From Diphasiastrum complanatum (Eukaryota; Streptophyta; Lycopodiopsida; Lycopodiales; Lycopodiaceae), in assembly GCA_029204225.1 (NCBI GenBank), contig CM055099.1, forward strand, positions 46,406,929-46,470,928: a DNA stretch of 64,000 nt, given 5' to 3'. The notes below the pieces were generated by a model. The model saw only the letters and a list, made by a program, of their open reading frames with translations. It was not told the origin of the DNA and made no database searches. The translations under genes and the position numbers were made by a program. Positions 44,621 through 55,400 of this stretch are shown here, piece by piece (the stretch's first letter is position 1; each line of letters opens with the position of its first letter).

Positions 44621-46370
44621 CAGAAATTGCTTTTGCGCATACCTCAGGTAGCCCTCCTGGTTCGGTGGTTGGTGCAGTATCTTCTCCATTGGTCTCTATA
44701 TCTCCATCTCTTGAGTCTGTTATGGCCGATGTTCCTGCTGATTTCTGTGGGGTTCTTCACGGGTCCACGTTTGATGGTTCCCTCGCTATTGGTGATCAGG
44801 TTGTATCTTCTTTCGCTTTATTCCATGGATCTCTGCTTGAGGTTTGTGAGCTGCCTCATGATATTTCTACGGTTCCTGACATGATTCATGAGCCTTTCGC
44901 CCTTACCATTACACATTTTCCATCCGAGGATATTTGCGAGATGGTCACTATTACTTATCTAGGGTATTTATATGCTGGGATCTTTCTAGATGAGTATACG
45001 GGCATCCTTCAGTCTCCTTGTGTTTCTACATATAGGTTTCCTGCAGTCCATGCCGATGCTATGGCTATATGGCATTCCTGGTTATTACATATAGCTTGGT
45101 TTTCATCTGGACCTGTTGATTGGTGCTGGTTTTTCCATATTACTGATCGCCTATGGTGCAGATATCTCTATGATTATGCATGTGGCTCTCTATGTGTTCC
45201 TTGGATTGTTCCTCATTGTCAGGCTTGGCATATCTTGATGGCTTGGGTTATTGCCTCCGTTCCAGCTATTGTTTGTCCGGGTGATCTTCAGGTTCCCCGT
45301 CATTTCGGGTTGCTTCATATCGCTTGGTCTTTGATGCTGAGTTGCCACTTTGTTCTGGTGTTCCGAGACCATTAGGGTACCTTGAGCGAGTTCCTTCTCT
45401 TCTCTTGGATAGTTTTTGGGGATGTTGCCGGCATATACTTTAGTGTTGCTCATATGTGCTTTGATACTCATTCCCAGATACACGTGGATATTGATCCGAT
45501 GCTTGCTACTGATGTTGCGGATCCTGTTCCTCGTTCCAGTGCATTTCTTCTATTCTATACTTGTGTGCCTGGTGTGTACTTTGGGATTACACTTGCGGCC
45601 AGTTCCGATGGGTCATCCGATTCTCCATCCGTTTTTGGTGTATCCTATGATGGATTGGTATGTCCATATGAGGTCTTTCTGGATGAGTTTTTCGGCTACA
45701 ATTTTTCAGTTGGGGCCTCTACTATTTCTAGATTTGTTGCTACTGTTTTCATGCATCATGTCTATTTAGATGATGCATTGATTTCTTGGGCCTTCTAGAG
45801 CTTTTGGCATGCTGCTCTTCTTGTGATATGGGCCTTGAGGGTACCATGTGCCATTGCTACTTCTCATTCATGGGCCTTATGGATACCTTGGGCTTTTGAC
45901 CATGCTGGTGCACATTTCTCCATTTTAGCTATCCTTTCTCAGGATGATCTCTTTATGATCCATGTTTCCTGGCATATCGCTTGCTTTTCCATGCTACTAC
46001 AGCGTGCCTGTCATGCTGCTTATGTTCCTACTCCTTGGTGCTAGTCTTCCGATGCTGCTATCTTTTCTTGGGGCACCTATATCACTGAGTATGGTTGATG
46101 GTTACATGTATGATGCGACTATTCGCGATGAGTGTCCATCTCTTTTCCAGCTTCCTTATTGGCTTCCCGTTGCTGATGCAGTTCTACCTTCTCGGGCTTC
46201 TTGGATATACCTTGGTATGATGTCCCTATCTTTTGGGCTAATCCTCTACTATCTTGGGCATTACGGATACCTTGGCATTCCTGGTTGCTGCTTGATCTTC
46301 TTCTGGTTCCTTGGTATTCCTGGTTGTTCCATATTGCTTGGCTTCAGATGACGTTTGAGATGTTCCTTTC
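44620..46370 (+). pseudogene. element D copy of the unknown W-rich block
   Basis: A 262-codon frame (44587-45375) and a 138-codon frame (45382-45798) carry the block with one TAG between (FRDH-stop) and another after DDALISWAF (shared with B and C). Later parts are frameshifted. Compared by eye with E over about 640 bp, roughly 17 of 22 codon differences change the amino acid. Confidence 0.7.
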
Positions 46371-46639
46371 GTCGCCATGATGTTGATCCTAAGCTGTTCC
46401 CTTTCTTACCAGCTGCCATTCACCAGGGTCGCCTTCACCATAGTCGACGCTGCCGGCAGATTCAGTTTTTGATCCAGTGGGATGGTCGTCCTGTTGAGGA
46501 GGCCACATGGGAGCCTATTGATGTCTTTTATCATACACCATCACTTGCGGATCAGGATCGTGCTCTTGCTGCACTTGTTGATTTCTCTACATCAGATGCT
46601 GCTCTAGTTGTTGATGCACCAGGGCTTGCTGCTGTTTGA
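46371..46639 (+). pseudogene. element D chromodomain
   Basis: The segment HDVDPKLFPFLPAAIHQGRL then QFLIQWDGRPVEEATWEPID ends with TGA at 46639. Aromatic and acidic chromodomain positions match those in A. Confidence 0.85.
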
Positions 46640-46685
46640 TCCAGTTTCTTTTCGGCAGTTGAGTCTTTTTTTTTGTGTCGGGGAG

Positions 46686-47128
46686 AGTTATGGACTCGGC
46701 TCATTACATTCGCTGCGTCCATTTACATTTACTTTACTTTATGCATAAGCAGGCCTTGGGCCCTTTTTTATTCATTAGTGACACTTAGACTATATGGTTG
46801 GTCTTTGGCCTTATTATTCATTATTAGGCCATTTGGACATATTATTGGAGAGTGGAGGCCTTCTTGGAGGGCGCACTATTTTCCCTCCCAGTTGGGCCCT
46901 AGCCACCAGAAGCTTCCTTTTAGGACTTCCTCTTGGCTTTAAGTAGGGAAACTGTGTCATTTGTTATTCAGCTGATGATATTGATCTCTCTCTTTAGTCT
47001 CCTTAATCTCTCTCTTTCCTGCTTTCTAGGGTTAAGTCTTGCTTATGTGCTGCTTTCATAGCTTAAGTCTTGCTTATGTGATGCTTTCATAGCTTAGCTT
47101 TAGATCAGTTGTGGCTCTATTCGTAACT
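46686..47128 (+). repeat. 3' LTR of element D
   Basis: The LTR starts AGTTATGGACTCGG and ends CTATTCGTAACT, 443 bp. It is the same subtype as the LTRs of E, with a duplicated cttgcttatgtg segment near its end. Confidence 0.88.
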
Positions 47129-47810
47129 CAGATACACAAACACACCACGACCCTTACGGATCTATCAATGTTGTACACTACAGGAGGTTGAGGATGAGTT
47201 TCACTTTATTTTCAGATGTCCAGCTTACTGTGAGATCAGAGGCAGATATCATTGTCTCTATCGAGACATTCCACTCACACTTGGTTCCTTCTTTGCCTAT
47301 CCAGATGCGTGATGTGTTGGCTAGCTATTAGAGAGATGTTTTCTTTGAGATCTTCTCTTCTATCAGATGATCAGGATGTTGACCACAGCCAACCACATAT
47401 TACACTTTTCTTTCAAAAAAGATTCAGAGATGATATTTCAGACAGTGAGATTGACATTCCAGCTCTACGACCGAAGCTCCAGCGTCTTCCTCAACCATCC
47501 AGATCCAGAGTTCACCACCAGAGACCTCCATGTGTCTCACACCAGATCACACAGTTTTTCTCTCTCAGTTACTAAGTTTTATTCCTCCGCGTAGCTGGTG
47601 GTTAATAAGCTACTGCTTTTGTACCCTCACCATAGCTGGAGGTTAAGCTTTGGTTTTATTTCCGGTTTATTTTTGTTTTATTCTATGTTTTAGCTGATAG
47701 AAATTAGTCCGGCATGGACAATGCTCCTTTCTGATGTACTTTTTCTTTGTCTCATGTGCCCAAGGGCACTCTGTAGACATTAATACATTCTATTCTATTC
47801 TATTCTCTCT
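47129..47810 (+). pseudogene. LINE 3' end with (TTCTA)n tail
   Basis: The start (VEDEFHFIFRCPAYCEIRGR in one frame) matches the LINE at 63800-64000, a C-terminal zinc-binding motif seen after RT in many non-LTR elements. It continues to the 3' UTR (aagggcactctgtagacattaatacattc) and ends in repeated ttctattctattctatt followed by CT repeats. Confidence 0.7.
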
Positions 47811-47917
47811 CTCTCTCATTGAGCTTTAAGCTCCTATGTACACACTTGACATGTACCTTTTCTTAGTCCTATGTACCTTAGGGTACTCAAGGACATTAAT
47901 AAAAATCTCTCTCTCTC

Positions 47918-47962
<45 letters not shown>
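47811..47962 (+). repeat. second short LINE 3' end with (CT)n tail
   Basis: 47830-47910 (gtaccttttcttagtcctat, then ggacattaataaaaatctc) repeats the 3' UTR just upstream, so it is a severely 5'-truncated LINE copy. It is followed by about 30 CT units (47906-47962). Confidence 0.6.
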
Positions 47963-47967
<5 letters not shown>

Positions 47968-47980
47968 GCCCAGCTCTGCT

Positions 47981-49017
47981 ATGGCAAAAAAATCTAGGGG
48001 GAGCCCACGCTCCCCCTCTCCTCCCTCCACACGCTCCCCTTCGCCCTCTTCTTCATCCCCTCCCCCCCCCAACTCCCTAAACCCATATGTTGCCCAGCAG
48101 TTGGAACTTACTGCTACACAGCAGCAGCTAGATTCTGCCGCTGAGCAAACACTCCACCCCCTCATTTCCACGCTCCACCTCCACCTCCGCCCCTTGTCCT
48201 CCATCGCCTCCCTCATCTCCTTCTTCCTCTTCTACAATACCTGTCCTAGCTCCTTCTACAGTACTTGCCCTCTTTGTCCCAACTAACCCATCTTCTGAGG
48301 AACCCTACACACCTGCCAAAGCCATTGAATCCTATGTTGCAGCTAGCATGGGCATTCTATTTGCAAGATTTCCAGGGACTGAAAACGGAGGTGCACTTGA
48401 TCAAAGCTTAAATGTCTCAGCTCAAAGAAGCTAATAACAAGCTACAAAAGGAAGTGGACACATTGAAGCAAGAGCTTAGAGCCCAACCTATTCTTGCCAC
48501 ATCGGAATCATCAAATCGCTTCAAAAAACTGGAACCTAAAATTGAGCAGCAAAAGGAGGAAGCCGTGTCTTGGGCAGCAGTGCTCATTAAAGGGAGTAAG
48601 CCCACTGCACCTAACTCCTCGGTTATCTCAGCTACTCTTTCAGAGGAGAGGCTTCGGGACAACAAAGCTCTCAATATTCGGGTACGTGGCATTGCAGATA
48701 CCCAAAATGCCCTTGAAGAAGTGAAGCGGTTTCTTGAAACCACTTTAGACCACAATAGCGAAGGGCTTGATATGACATGGCGGACAAAACAAGATAATAC
48801 CACTTTGATTATTCGTTTCACCTCGTCTACAATGTCCTACGGAAGAGGGCTAAGCTGAAAGATACACGAATCTTCATGGATGACAACCTCACATATATCC
48901 AGGTGGAAGAAAGGCGTGAAGCCTTCCAGGAGGCCAAAGCGTCTGGCCAACGTGTGATTCATCAGGATGGACAGGTTCATTATCTTGACAGTGTACCTAC
49001 TGGCTCCCGCCAATAGG
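47981..49017 (+). pseudogene. LINE ORF1
   Basis: ATG at 47981 opens a Ser/Pro-rich N-terminus (MAKKSRGSPRSPSPPS) that shifts frame near 48280. From 48412 the frame encodes a coiled coil (LKEANNKLQKEVDTLKQELR), then NKALNIRVRGIADTQNALEE and an RRM-like region. After a frameshift near 48830 come DTRIFMDDNLTYIQVEERRE and AFQEAKASGQRVI, ending TAG at 49015-49017. Coiled coil, RRM and basic C-terminal domain in this order are the plan of L1-type ORF1 RNA-binding proteins. Confidence 0.75.
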
Positions 49018-49099
49018 GAGTTGGGGCCCCCGAGTATGGGAGCATCCCGGGCCCCATCCACACCATCTGTGTATTGGGGTTTAGAATTGTAATTGTATA

Positions 49100-49450
49100 C
49101 ACTCTTCATCTACTGATGGCGACCTTATAGATCTCATCACAGGTAGAGATATTTTATTCTTTATACATGAGAGCCAGATCAGAGGCCTAGCTACATTCTC
49201 AAGTTACAAATGGGATTCAGTATACACAAGACAGAGACGAGATCCATGAGCGGTAGAGGTTCAGGTGGGGTCGTATGTTTATACATAGTCACTACATTTG
49301 ATCATAGAGTTCATCAGACATGATGAGTATGCACGATATATCCGATCCATCTCATAGGACGTGATATCGGATTGGCCAGGGATCCCTTCATTGGTTCGTG
49401 CTACTTCCCTCCAGAGGCTTCTTATGTAGAGGCCATTGGTTCTCCATTCA
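49100..49450 (+). pseudogene. LINE ORF2 endonuclease N-terminal part
   Basis: Shifted frames read ILFFIHESQIRGLATFSSYK, then GRGSGGVVCLYIV and RDPFIGSCYFPPEAS, the usual order of the APE-type endonuclease of plant LINEs. At about 49450 the strand of coding changes. Confidence 0.6.
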
Positions 49451-50395
49451 CTGTGGGCGAGTCAATAGGTATGGTGTATAGTGAGGTAGCCTATGTGGAC
49501 CAGATGTGTAGATCATCAATAAGAGGAGGTGGAGCACGAGGGATAAATGCATGCCAAAAGGCGCATGTAAGGGAACTAATTAGGGAATTGACAAGGCTTT
49601 TCCCTCTTTGTTCTTCATAGACGCGCTTTTTACGACGAAGTGTACGATGGAGAGATTGATGAACAGTAGGTAGAATGAGTGGCTCATGTATGCATGTGTG
49701 TGCAACACGGAGATGTAAGGAATGACACTCCTCATCAAACCACGGAGGCCGAGTAGGACGAGCTGGTGTGAATGTGCGTTGGTGGGGTGTGGATGGAAAG
49801 GATATTGAAGCAGCAGTGTGAAGTGAGGTGGTAAGGAAACAGGCCTGTGACTCTAATAAGCTATCATTCAGGAAGTGGAGTAGACAAACAAGGGCTTCCT
49901 GGTAAGTTGCAATGTAGGGGTGGGCGAAGGTATATCTAGGAGCACAGTCAATGAAGGGACGAGGTGGAGATCATGAAGTTGGGACAGAGCCCAGGTGGAA
50001 GGATAAAAAAGAGTGATCAGAGAGAGTAGTGGAAATGACCTCAAAGTGTGATATCAATGGAATGAAGGATGGTTACCCCATTAGATAGCCAACGACATTG
50101 TGCCCGCCACTATGAGGGTGGCATGTGTAGCTGTTCGAATCAAGCCAACAGGCTAAGCCATTATAAATGGCTAGCTCGTGAGCTTCTCCTAGCTGCAACA
50201 AATATTCACCGTAACCAGTGACACGCCCCAGTGCGTGCGTCGGCTGAGATCCTAGTAACTCCCATATCATCACAATCAATGGCTCGTATGCGTAGCTAGT
50301 CAGCAATATCATGAAACTCTACTTGTCGCGCAGCTGTCCTGGCATTAAAATCACCAGTAAGAAGAACATAACCTCGATATGAGAATCTGACAACG
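49450..50395 (-). pseudogene. LINE ORF2 endonuclease C-terminus and linker, inverted
   Basis: Reading the minus strand from 50395: GYVLLTGDFNARTAARQVEF (the GDFN endonuclease motif), LAIYNGLACWLDSNSYTCHP with HSGGHNVVGYLM, then FEVISTTLSDHSFLSFHL (the SDH motif). The linker follows: RPPWFDEECHSLHLR and, in a shifted frame, KKRVYEEQRGKSLV and WSTYATSLYTI. The last corresponds to NHATKLYTV of the second LINE near 62265. The segment lies in inverted orientation between plus-strand ORF2 parts. Confidence 0.72.
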
Positions 50396-50492
50396 TCTCA
50401 CTCTTCGAGCTATCATTGAGGAAGCCAGCCATAGGAGACAGAGGGTTTACTGTTGTTTTGTTGATTCAGCTACACTATTTGGACTATATATT
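50396..50492 (+). pseudogene. LINE reverse transcriptase fragment, left of element E
   Basis: The frame reads LTLRAIIEEASHRRQRVYCC then FVDSATLFGLYI, matching LRCIIEEAKFRKQRVYCCFV of the second LINE. About 100 or more codons between FVD and LFGLYI are deleted. Element E is inserted directly after LYI, and the frame continues at 61427. Confidence 0.75.
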
Positions 50493-50942
50493 AGTTATGG
50501 ACTCGTCTCATTACATTCGCCGTGTCCATTTACATTTACTTTACTTTATGCATAAGCAAGCCTTGGGCCCTTTTTTATTCATTAGTGACACTTAGACAAT
50601 ATGGTTGGCCTTTGGCCTTATTTTTTATTATTAGGCCAGGCCATTTGGACATATTACTGGAGAGTGGGGTCCTTCTTGGAGGGCGCACTATTTTCCCTCC
50701 CAGTTGGGCGTTAGCCACTAGAAGCTTCCTTTTAGGGCTTCCTCTTGGCTATAAGTAGGGAAACTGTGTCATTTGTTATTCAGCTGATGATATTGATCTC
50801 TCTCTTTCTAGTCTCCTTAATCTCTCTCTTTCCTGCTTTCTAGGGTTAAGTCTTGCTTATGTGCTACTTTCATAGCTCAAGTCTTGCTTATGTGATGCTT
50901 TCATAGCTTAGCTCTAGATCAGCTGTGGCTCTATTCGTAACT
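50493..50942 (+). repeat. 5' LTR of element E
   Basis: The 450-bp LTR starts AGTTATGGACTCG and ends CTATTCGTAACT. The TATA-like ctataagtaggg is at about 50750. It differs from the 3' LTR by several small indels near 50610-50640 and some base changes, so E is older than A and F. Confidence 0.9.
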
Positions 50943-51607
50943 TGGTATCAGAGCACTTTCTTGTGCACTACTTTTCAGATTTAGTAGAGGCTGTCCAGGC
51001 CCTACTAACCCATCACTTTTGTCGATTTTTTCATCAGATTTCCATCGTTTTTTCAGATTTAGTAGAGGCTGTCCAGCACCCTACTAACCCATCACTTTCG
51101 TCGATTTTTTCATCAGCTTTCCATCGTTTTTCCAGATTTGGTAGAGGCTGGCCAGCGCCCTACTATCTTGTCACTTTCATCGATTTTCTCCACCAATTTG
51201 CTGCCCATTTCGTGGCTTGATTGGAGGCTGTCCAGCGCCCTACTTCATCACCATTTTCAGCGATTTTCTCCATTTTTTTTTCAGGTTATGTGCGGATTTT
51301 GGTAGCTACTGCCCAGCACCCTACTACCTTGCCATCTTCGACGGATTTCTCCACCGATTTGCTGTCCATTTTGCTGATTGTTTGGAGGCTGTTCAGCGCC
51401 CTACTTCATCACCATTTTCAGTGGTTTTTTCCATCATGTTGTAGGACATTTGTGGATCCTACTAGTTGCTGCCCAGCACCCATTTTCAGCTTGGATCTTT
51501 AGCTCTCTCTCTCTCTCTCTTTAGCCTCCTATCCAAAAATCACCCAATTTCGTAATCGTTTGCTATTCCAAATTGCCAAAATCCTGCAGCTTGTTCATCG
51601 CTGCCCC
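50943..51607 (+). repeat. element E PBS and 79-bp leader tandem repeats
   Basis: TGGTATCAGAGCAC is followed by seven units with cores near 50990, 51068, 51147, 51227, 51305, 51387 and 51465, a regular spacing of 78-82 bp. Cores read GAGGCTGTCCAGCGCCCTACT, or TAGCTACTGCCCAGCACCCTAC in the fifth and seventh. Copia F interrupts the leader at 51613; the leader resumes after 57028. Confidence 0.88.
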
Positions 51608-51612
51608 AGCCC

Positions 51613-52009
51613 TGCTGAAGAGTAATGCCTATTTTACCCCTTTTGGCTAAGCATTAGTTAAGTTGTACATAACTCATGGGGCATGTTTTAATTAAATGCA
51701 TGACCCCCCTTTTGTTAAGTTATGTAAATTAGTGCAAGTGGCCCACTTGGCCAAGTAGCTCACTCCCATGGTTGACACCTAGACTTTCCATGCATGTAAA
51801 GGAGGTGCTTGCCTCACAAGGGATTTGGAGGACCCACGCCCTCCTCTCTCTCTCTAGCAATTCATTTCTTCTTGAGACTTTTGAGTTTGTGAGATGCTCA
51901 TGCAATTCTCCTTGTGTGTGATATTTCCATAGCCAAGTTATCTCAAGCTTTCATAGTTGATCTAGCATCTGAGTTAAGATACTCCATAGCTAGGTCTTGT
52001 AATTCTTCA
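51613..52009 (+). repeat. 5' LTR of copia F
   Basis: The LTR starts TGCTGAAGAGTAATGCC and ends TAATTCTTCA, 397 bp. It contains a short CT repeat (51844-51858) upstream of a pyrimidine-rich region. Confidence 0.95.
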
Positions 52010-52480
52010 TGGTATCAGAGCAGGTTGTCTAGCCTGTGAGTCTGAGAGTGAGAGAAACTTCAGTGCTTAGATTCTTGAGAAGATTCTTATCTTCTACAAG
52101 CACCTCAATCTTGAAAGAGGGAGCATTTGATCTACAGGTGTCAGATCAGGTGGAGTCTTGCACTGTTGGAGAGCTATTGGCAAGGGGAGTGGGATGATCC
52201 AAAAACTTTCTAAATTTGGCTAAGTTTTGGAGAGTCTTTCTGGAGGAGCTTACACAAAAGTAGGGCGCACTTTCTGTAGGGGCTTCTGGTTTCTGTTCCA
52301 GTGGAGCCTAGTGCTTGTGCTAGTGAGGCCACACCAAGTGGCAAAGACAAAAGCAGGAGCTGAAGGGTTGCCTTGAAGTGGCTACATACCCTAGTTTGGG
52401 GTTAAACCCTTGTTGCTGGAAGCTGTTCTTTTCTGATCTCTTTCAAGTTGAGCTTCTGTTTTTTAAGCACAGATTTTAGC

Positions 52481-55400
52481 ATGGCAAGTCTTGGGGAGAG
52501 TTTGCTGGGTGAATCTAGCAAACTAGATGGCACAAACTACAGAGTGTGGAAGTTCAAGATAGCCAATATCTTGATGGATAAGAATTGCTGGGAGGTCATG
52601 ACAGGTATAGAACCTGTACCAACATCTGATCCTGAATTGAAGGACTACATGAACAGGAGACATAAAGCTCATAGGATAATCAATCTTTCTGTCAAGGACA
52701 ATATTATTCCTCACATTTGCAATGCAAGGGATGCAGCTGATGCTTGGACAATTCTGAAGTCTATGTTTGAAACAGTGGATTCAGCCAAGCTGGTGTATTT
52801 GCAAAACAGGTTACATACTCTCAAGATGGAAGCAGGTGCAACAATTGGTGATCATATTACAAAGGTCAAGGACCTATTGGATCAGCTTGCTTCAGTTGGA
52901 GAGAAAGTAAGTGACAGGAGTATTGTTCCCATAGTCTTGAACAGCTTGTCATTCAACTATCAAGACTATGTGATGTCCCTTTCTGCTAGGGAGAAACTCC
53001 CAACCTTTGGGGAGTTATGTGGTCTTCTTTTACAGGAGGAGATGAGAAGGAAGAATCTTTCTGAAAGGGAAGATAATCCAGAGCTTGCATTTGCTTCTAA
53101 GAAGAAGCAAAACCTTCAGAAGAAAGGCAAAGGCAAAAAGAAGAACTCAAAGCAAAGCTTGGAGCAGCAGGTGTCCAAGTTACAGGTTGGAGAGGAGTCA
53201 AGCACCAATTCCTCATCTACACCCAAGAGGAAGGGCAACTGCAACTATTGTGGTAAGTATGGGCATTTTGCTTTTGAATGCAGGAAGAAGCAAAGTGATC
53301 AGAAGAAGGGAAAGAACCAGCAGAGTCACTTTGTTGACAAAGTTGCAGAGGAGGAGCAATCTGGTGTGCTTGAGCTATTCACCGCAGCCCTATCATCTGA
53401 ATCCACATTTGGTGGATGGTACATTGATTCTGGAGCCTCAAAGCACATGACACCTCATAGAGATTGGTTCAGCACCTATGAGGAGACAGAAGATGGCCAG
53501 CATGTTTGCCTTGGAGATAATTCTACACGTATGGTGAGGGGCAAAGGTAGAGTTGCAATACAGCTATCATCAGGTGAGGTGAAGGAAATTAAAAGTGTGT
53601 TGCATGTACCAGGGTTGGCTAAGAACTTGTTATCTGTTGGTGCCATTACCAAACAGAACATGGTGGTAGAGTTTAATGATTCTAAATGTTTGGTAAAAGA
53701 CAAAGAGAAGAACCTCAAAGTGGTAGCCAAGGGAATGCAAGAAGGAGGTCTTTACAAGCTTTTCACAACCATTCCTAGCCAAGAGGCTTTGTCTGCAAGA
53801 GATACTAATCGGGACAAGCTTTGGCATGAGAGATATGGTCATTTGAGTTACAAAAGTTTGCAAGTTTTGAACAGGCACAAAATGGTAGTAAATCTTCCTA
53901 GCATTAAGTCTTCTTCAGATACATGTGAGGCTTGTGCATTAGGGAAGCAACAGAGAAAAAAATTTCCAAAGGAGAAAGCTACCAGGGCCAAGGGCATTCT
54001 TGAACTTGTGCATTCAGATTTATGCGGTCCCATGCAGGTCAAATCAGCAGGGGGGGCATACTATCTCATGACCTTCGTAGATGATTTCTCTCGGAAGGTA
54101 TGGGTCTATTTTCTGAAACTGAAATCTGAAGCGTTCAAATACTTCAAACAGTGGAAAGCTATGGTGGAAAACCACACAGGAAAGAGGTTAAAGACTCTCA
54201 GGTCAGATAAGGGTGGTGAGTATATTTCTGATGAGTTCAAAGATCTTTGCAAAGCATGTGGGATAAAGAGACAGTTTACTGCTCCACATACACCGCAGCA
54301 AAACGGCGTGGCTGAGCGGAAAAATAGGTCTATAGTTGAGTGTGCGAGGAGCATGCTCAAGGCAAAGAGGTTGCCAAATTCCTTTTGGGCAGAAGCGGTA
54401 GCAACTGCTGTTTTTCTACTGAATAGAAGTCCAACCAAAGCAGTTGAAGGAATCACGCCAGAAGAGGCATATAGTGGCAACAAGCCCAAGGTGGGCAGCC
54501 TTCGAGTATTTGGGTGTACAGCATATGCACATATACCAAAGGATTTGCGGAAGAAACTTGATGCAAAATCCGTAAAGTGTGTCTTTCTTGGGTATAGTGA
54601 AGGTGAGAAAGCTTATGTGCTATATGATCTCGAAAATAGGAGGAAGATCCTAAGTCGAGATGTCATCTTTGATGAAGAGCATGCACCCAAGATACAGGAG
54701 CAGGAGAAGGAAGGAATTACTGAGTTCATACCCTTGATTGATTCCACGGATGAGGATCCTAGTCAAGAGTCCTGTAAGCCTCAAGTGCAGGAGCAACAAC
54801 AGGAAATCGAACCTACTAGTTCGAGACCTCTTTTTGGCCAAGTACCAGAAGCAGAAGTTGGGGACAAACGGAAGACTAAAACAGTACCATGGGATACGTG
54901 GTCACCATCCACATCACCTACTGCTAGGAAGAAGCTACCTAGGTGGTATTGGGAAACAATCAAAGAAGGTCAAATGATTGAAGAAGGAGAGAGCAGTGAA
55001 CAGGGTGTCAGAAGATCTCTTAGGTCTCATGAGAGACAAGAGACTAACTTTGCTCTTATGTCCACTATTCTGAATGCAGATGAGCCACAATTCTTTCACG
55101 AAGCCGTGAGAGAAAAGGTATGGCAACATGCCATGCAGGAGGAGTACGACTCCATTGTCAAGAATGACACATGGGAGCTCACTACATTGCCAGAAGGGAA
55201 GCAACCAATAGGTTGCAAGTGGGTCTATAAGACCAAGTTTCATGCCAATGGAACAGTGGACAAGTACAAGGCAAGGTTGGTGGCGAAAGGCTATGCTCAG
55301 CAAGAGGGGCTAGACTATGATGAGACATTCGCACCTGTTGCTAAAATGACATCTATCGGGACCGTTTTGGCTATAGCCTCATATTTTGATTGGGATGTCC

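Larger units (their letters stand above)
43604..47128 (+). mobile_element. element D: 5'-truncated non-autonomous chromovirus derivative
   Basis: The element starts inside gag (ELISRYIAGLRGALRYDV) directly after LINE sequence, without LTR, PBS or leader. It continues with an acidic segment, a decayed protease, the unknown W-rich block, a chromodomain (to TGA at 46639) and a 3' LTR (46686-47128) after GTGTCGGGGAG. No target duplication is found, consistent with truncation by recombination. Confidence 0.85.
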
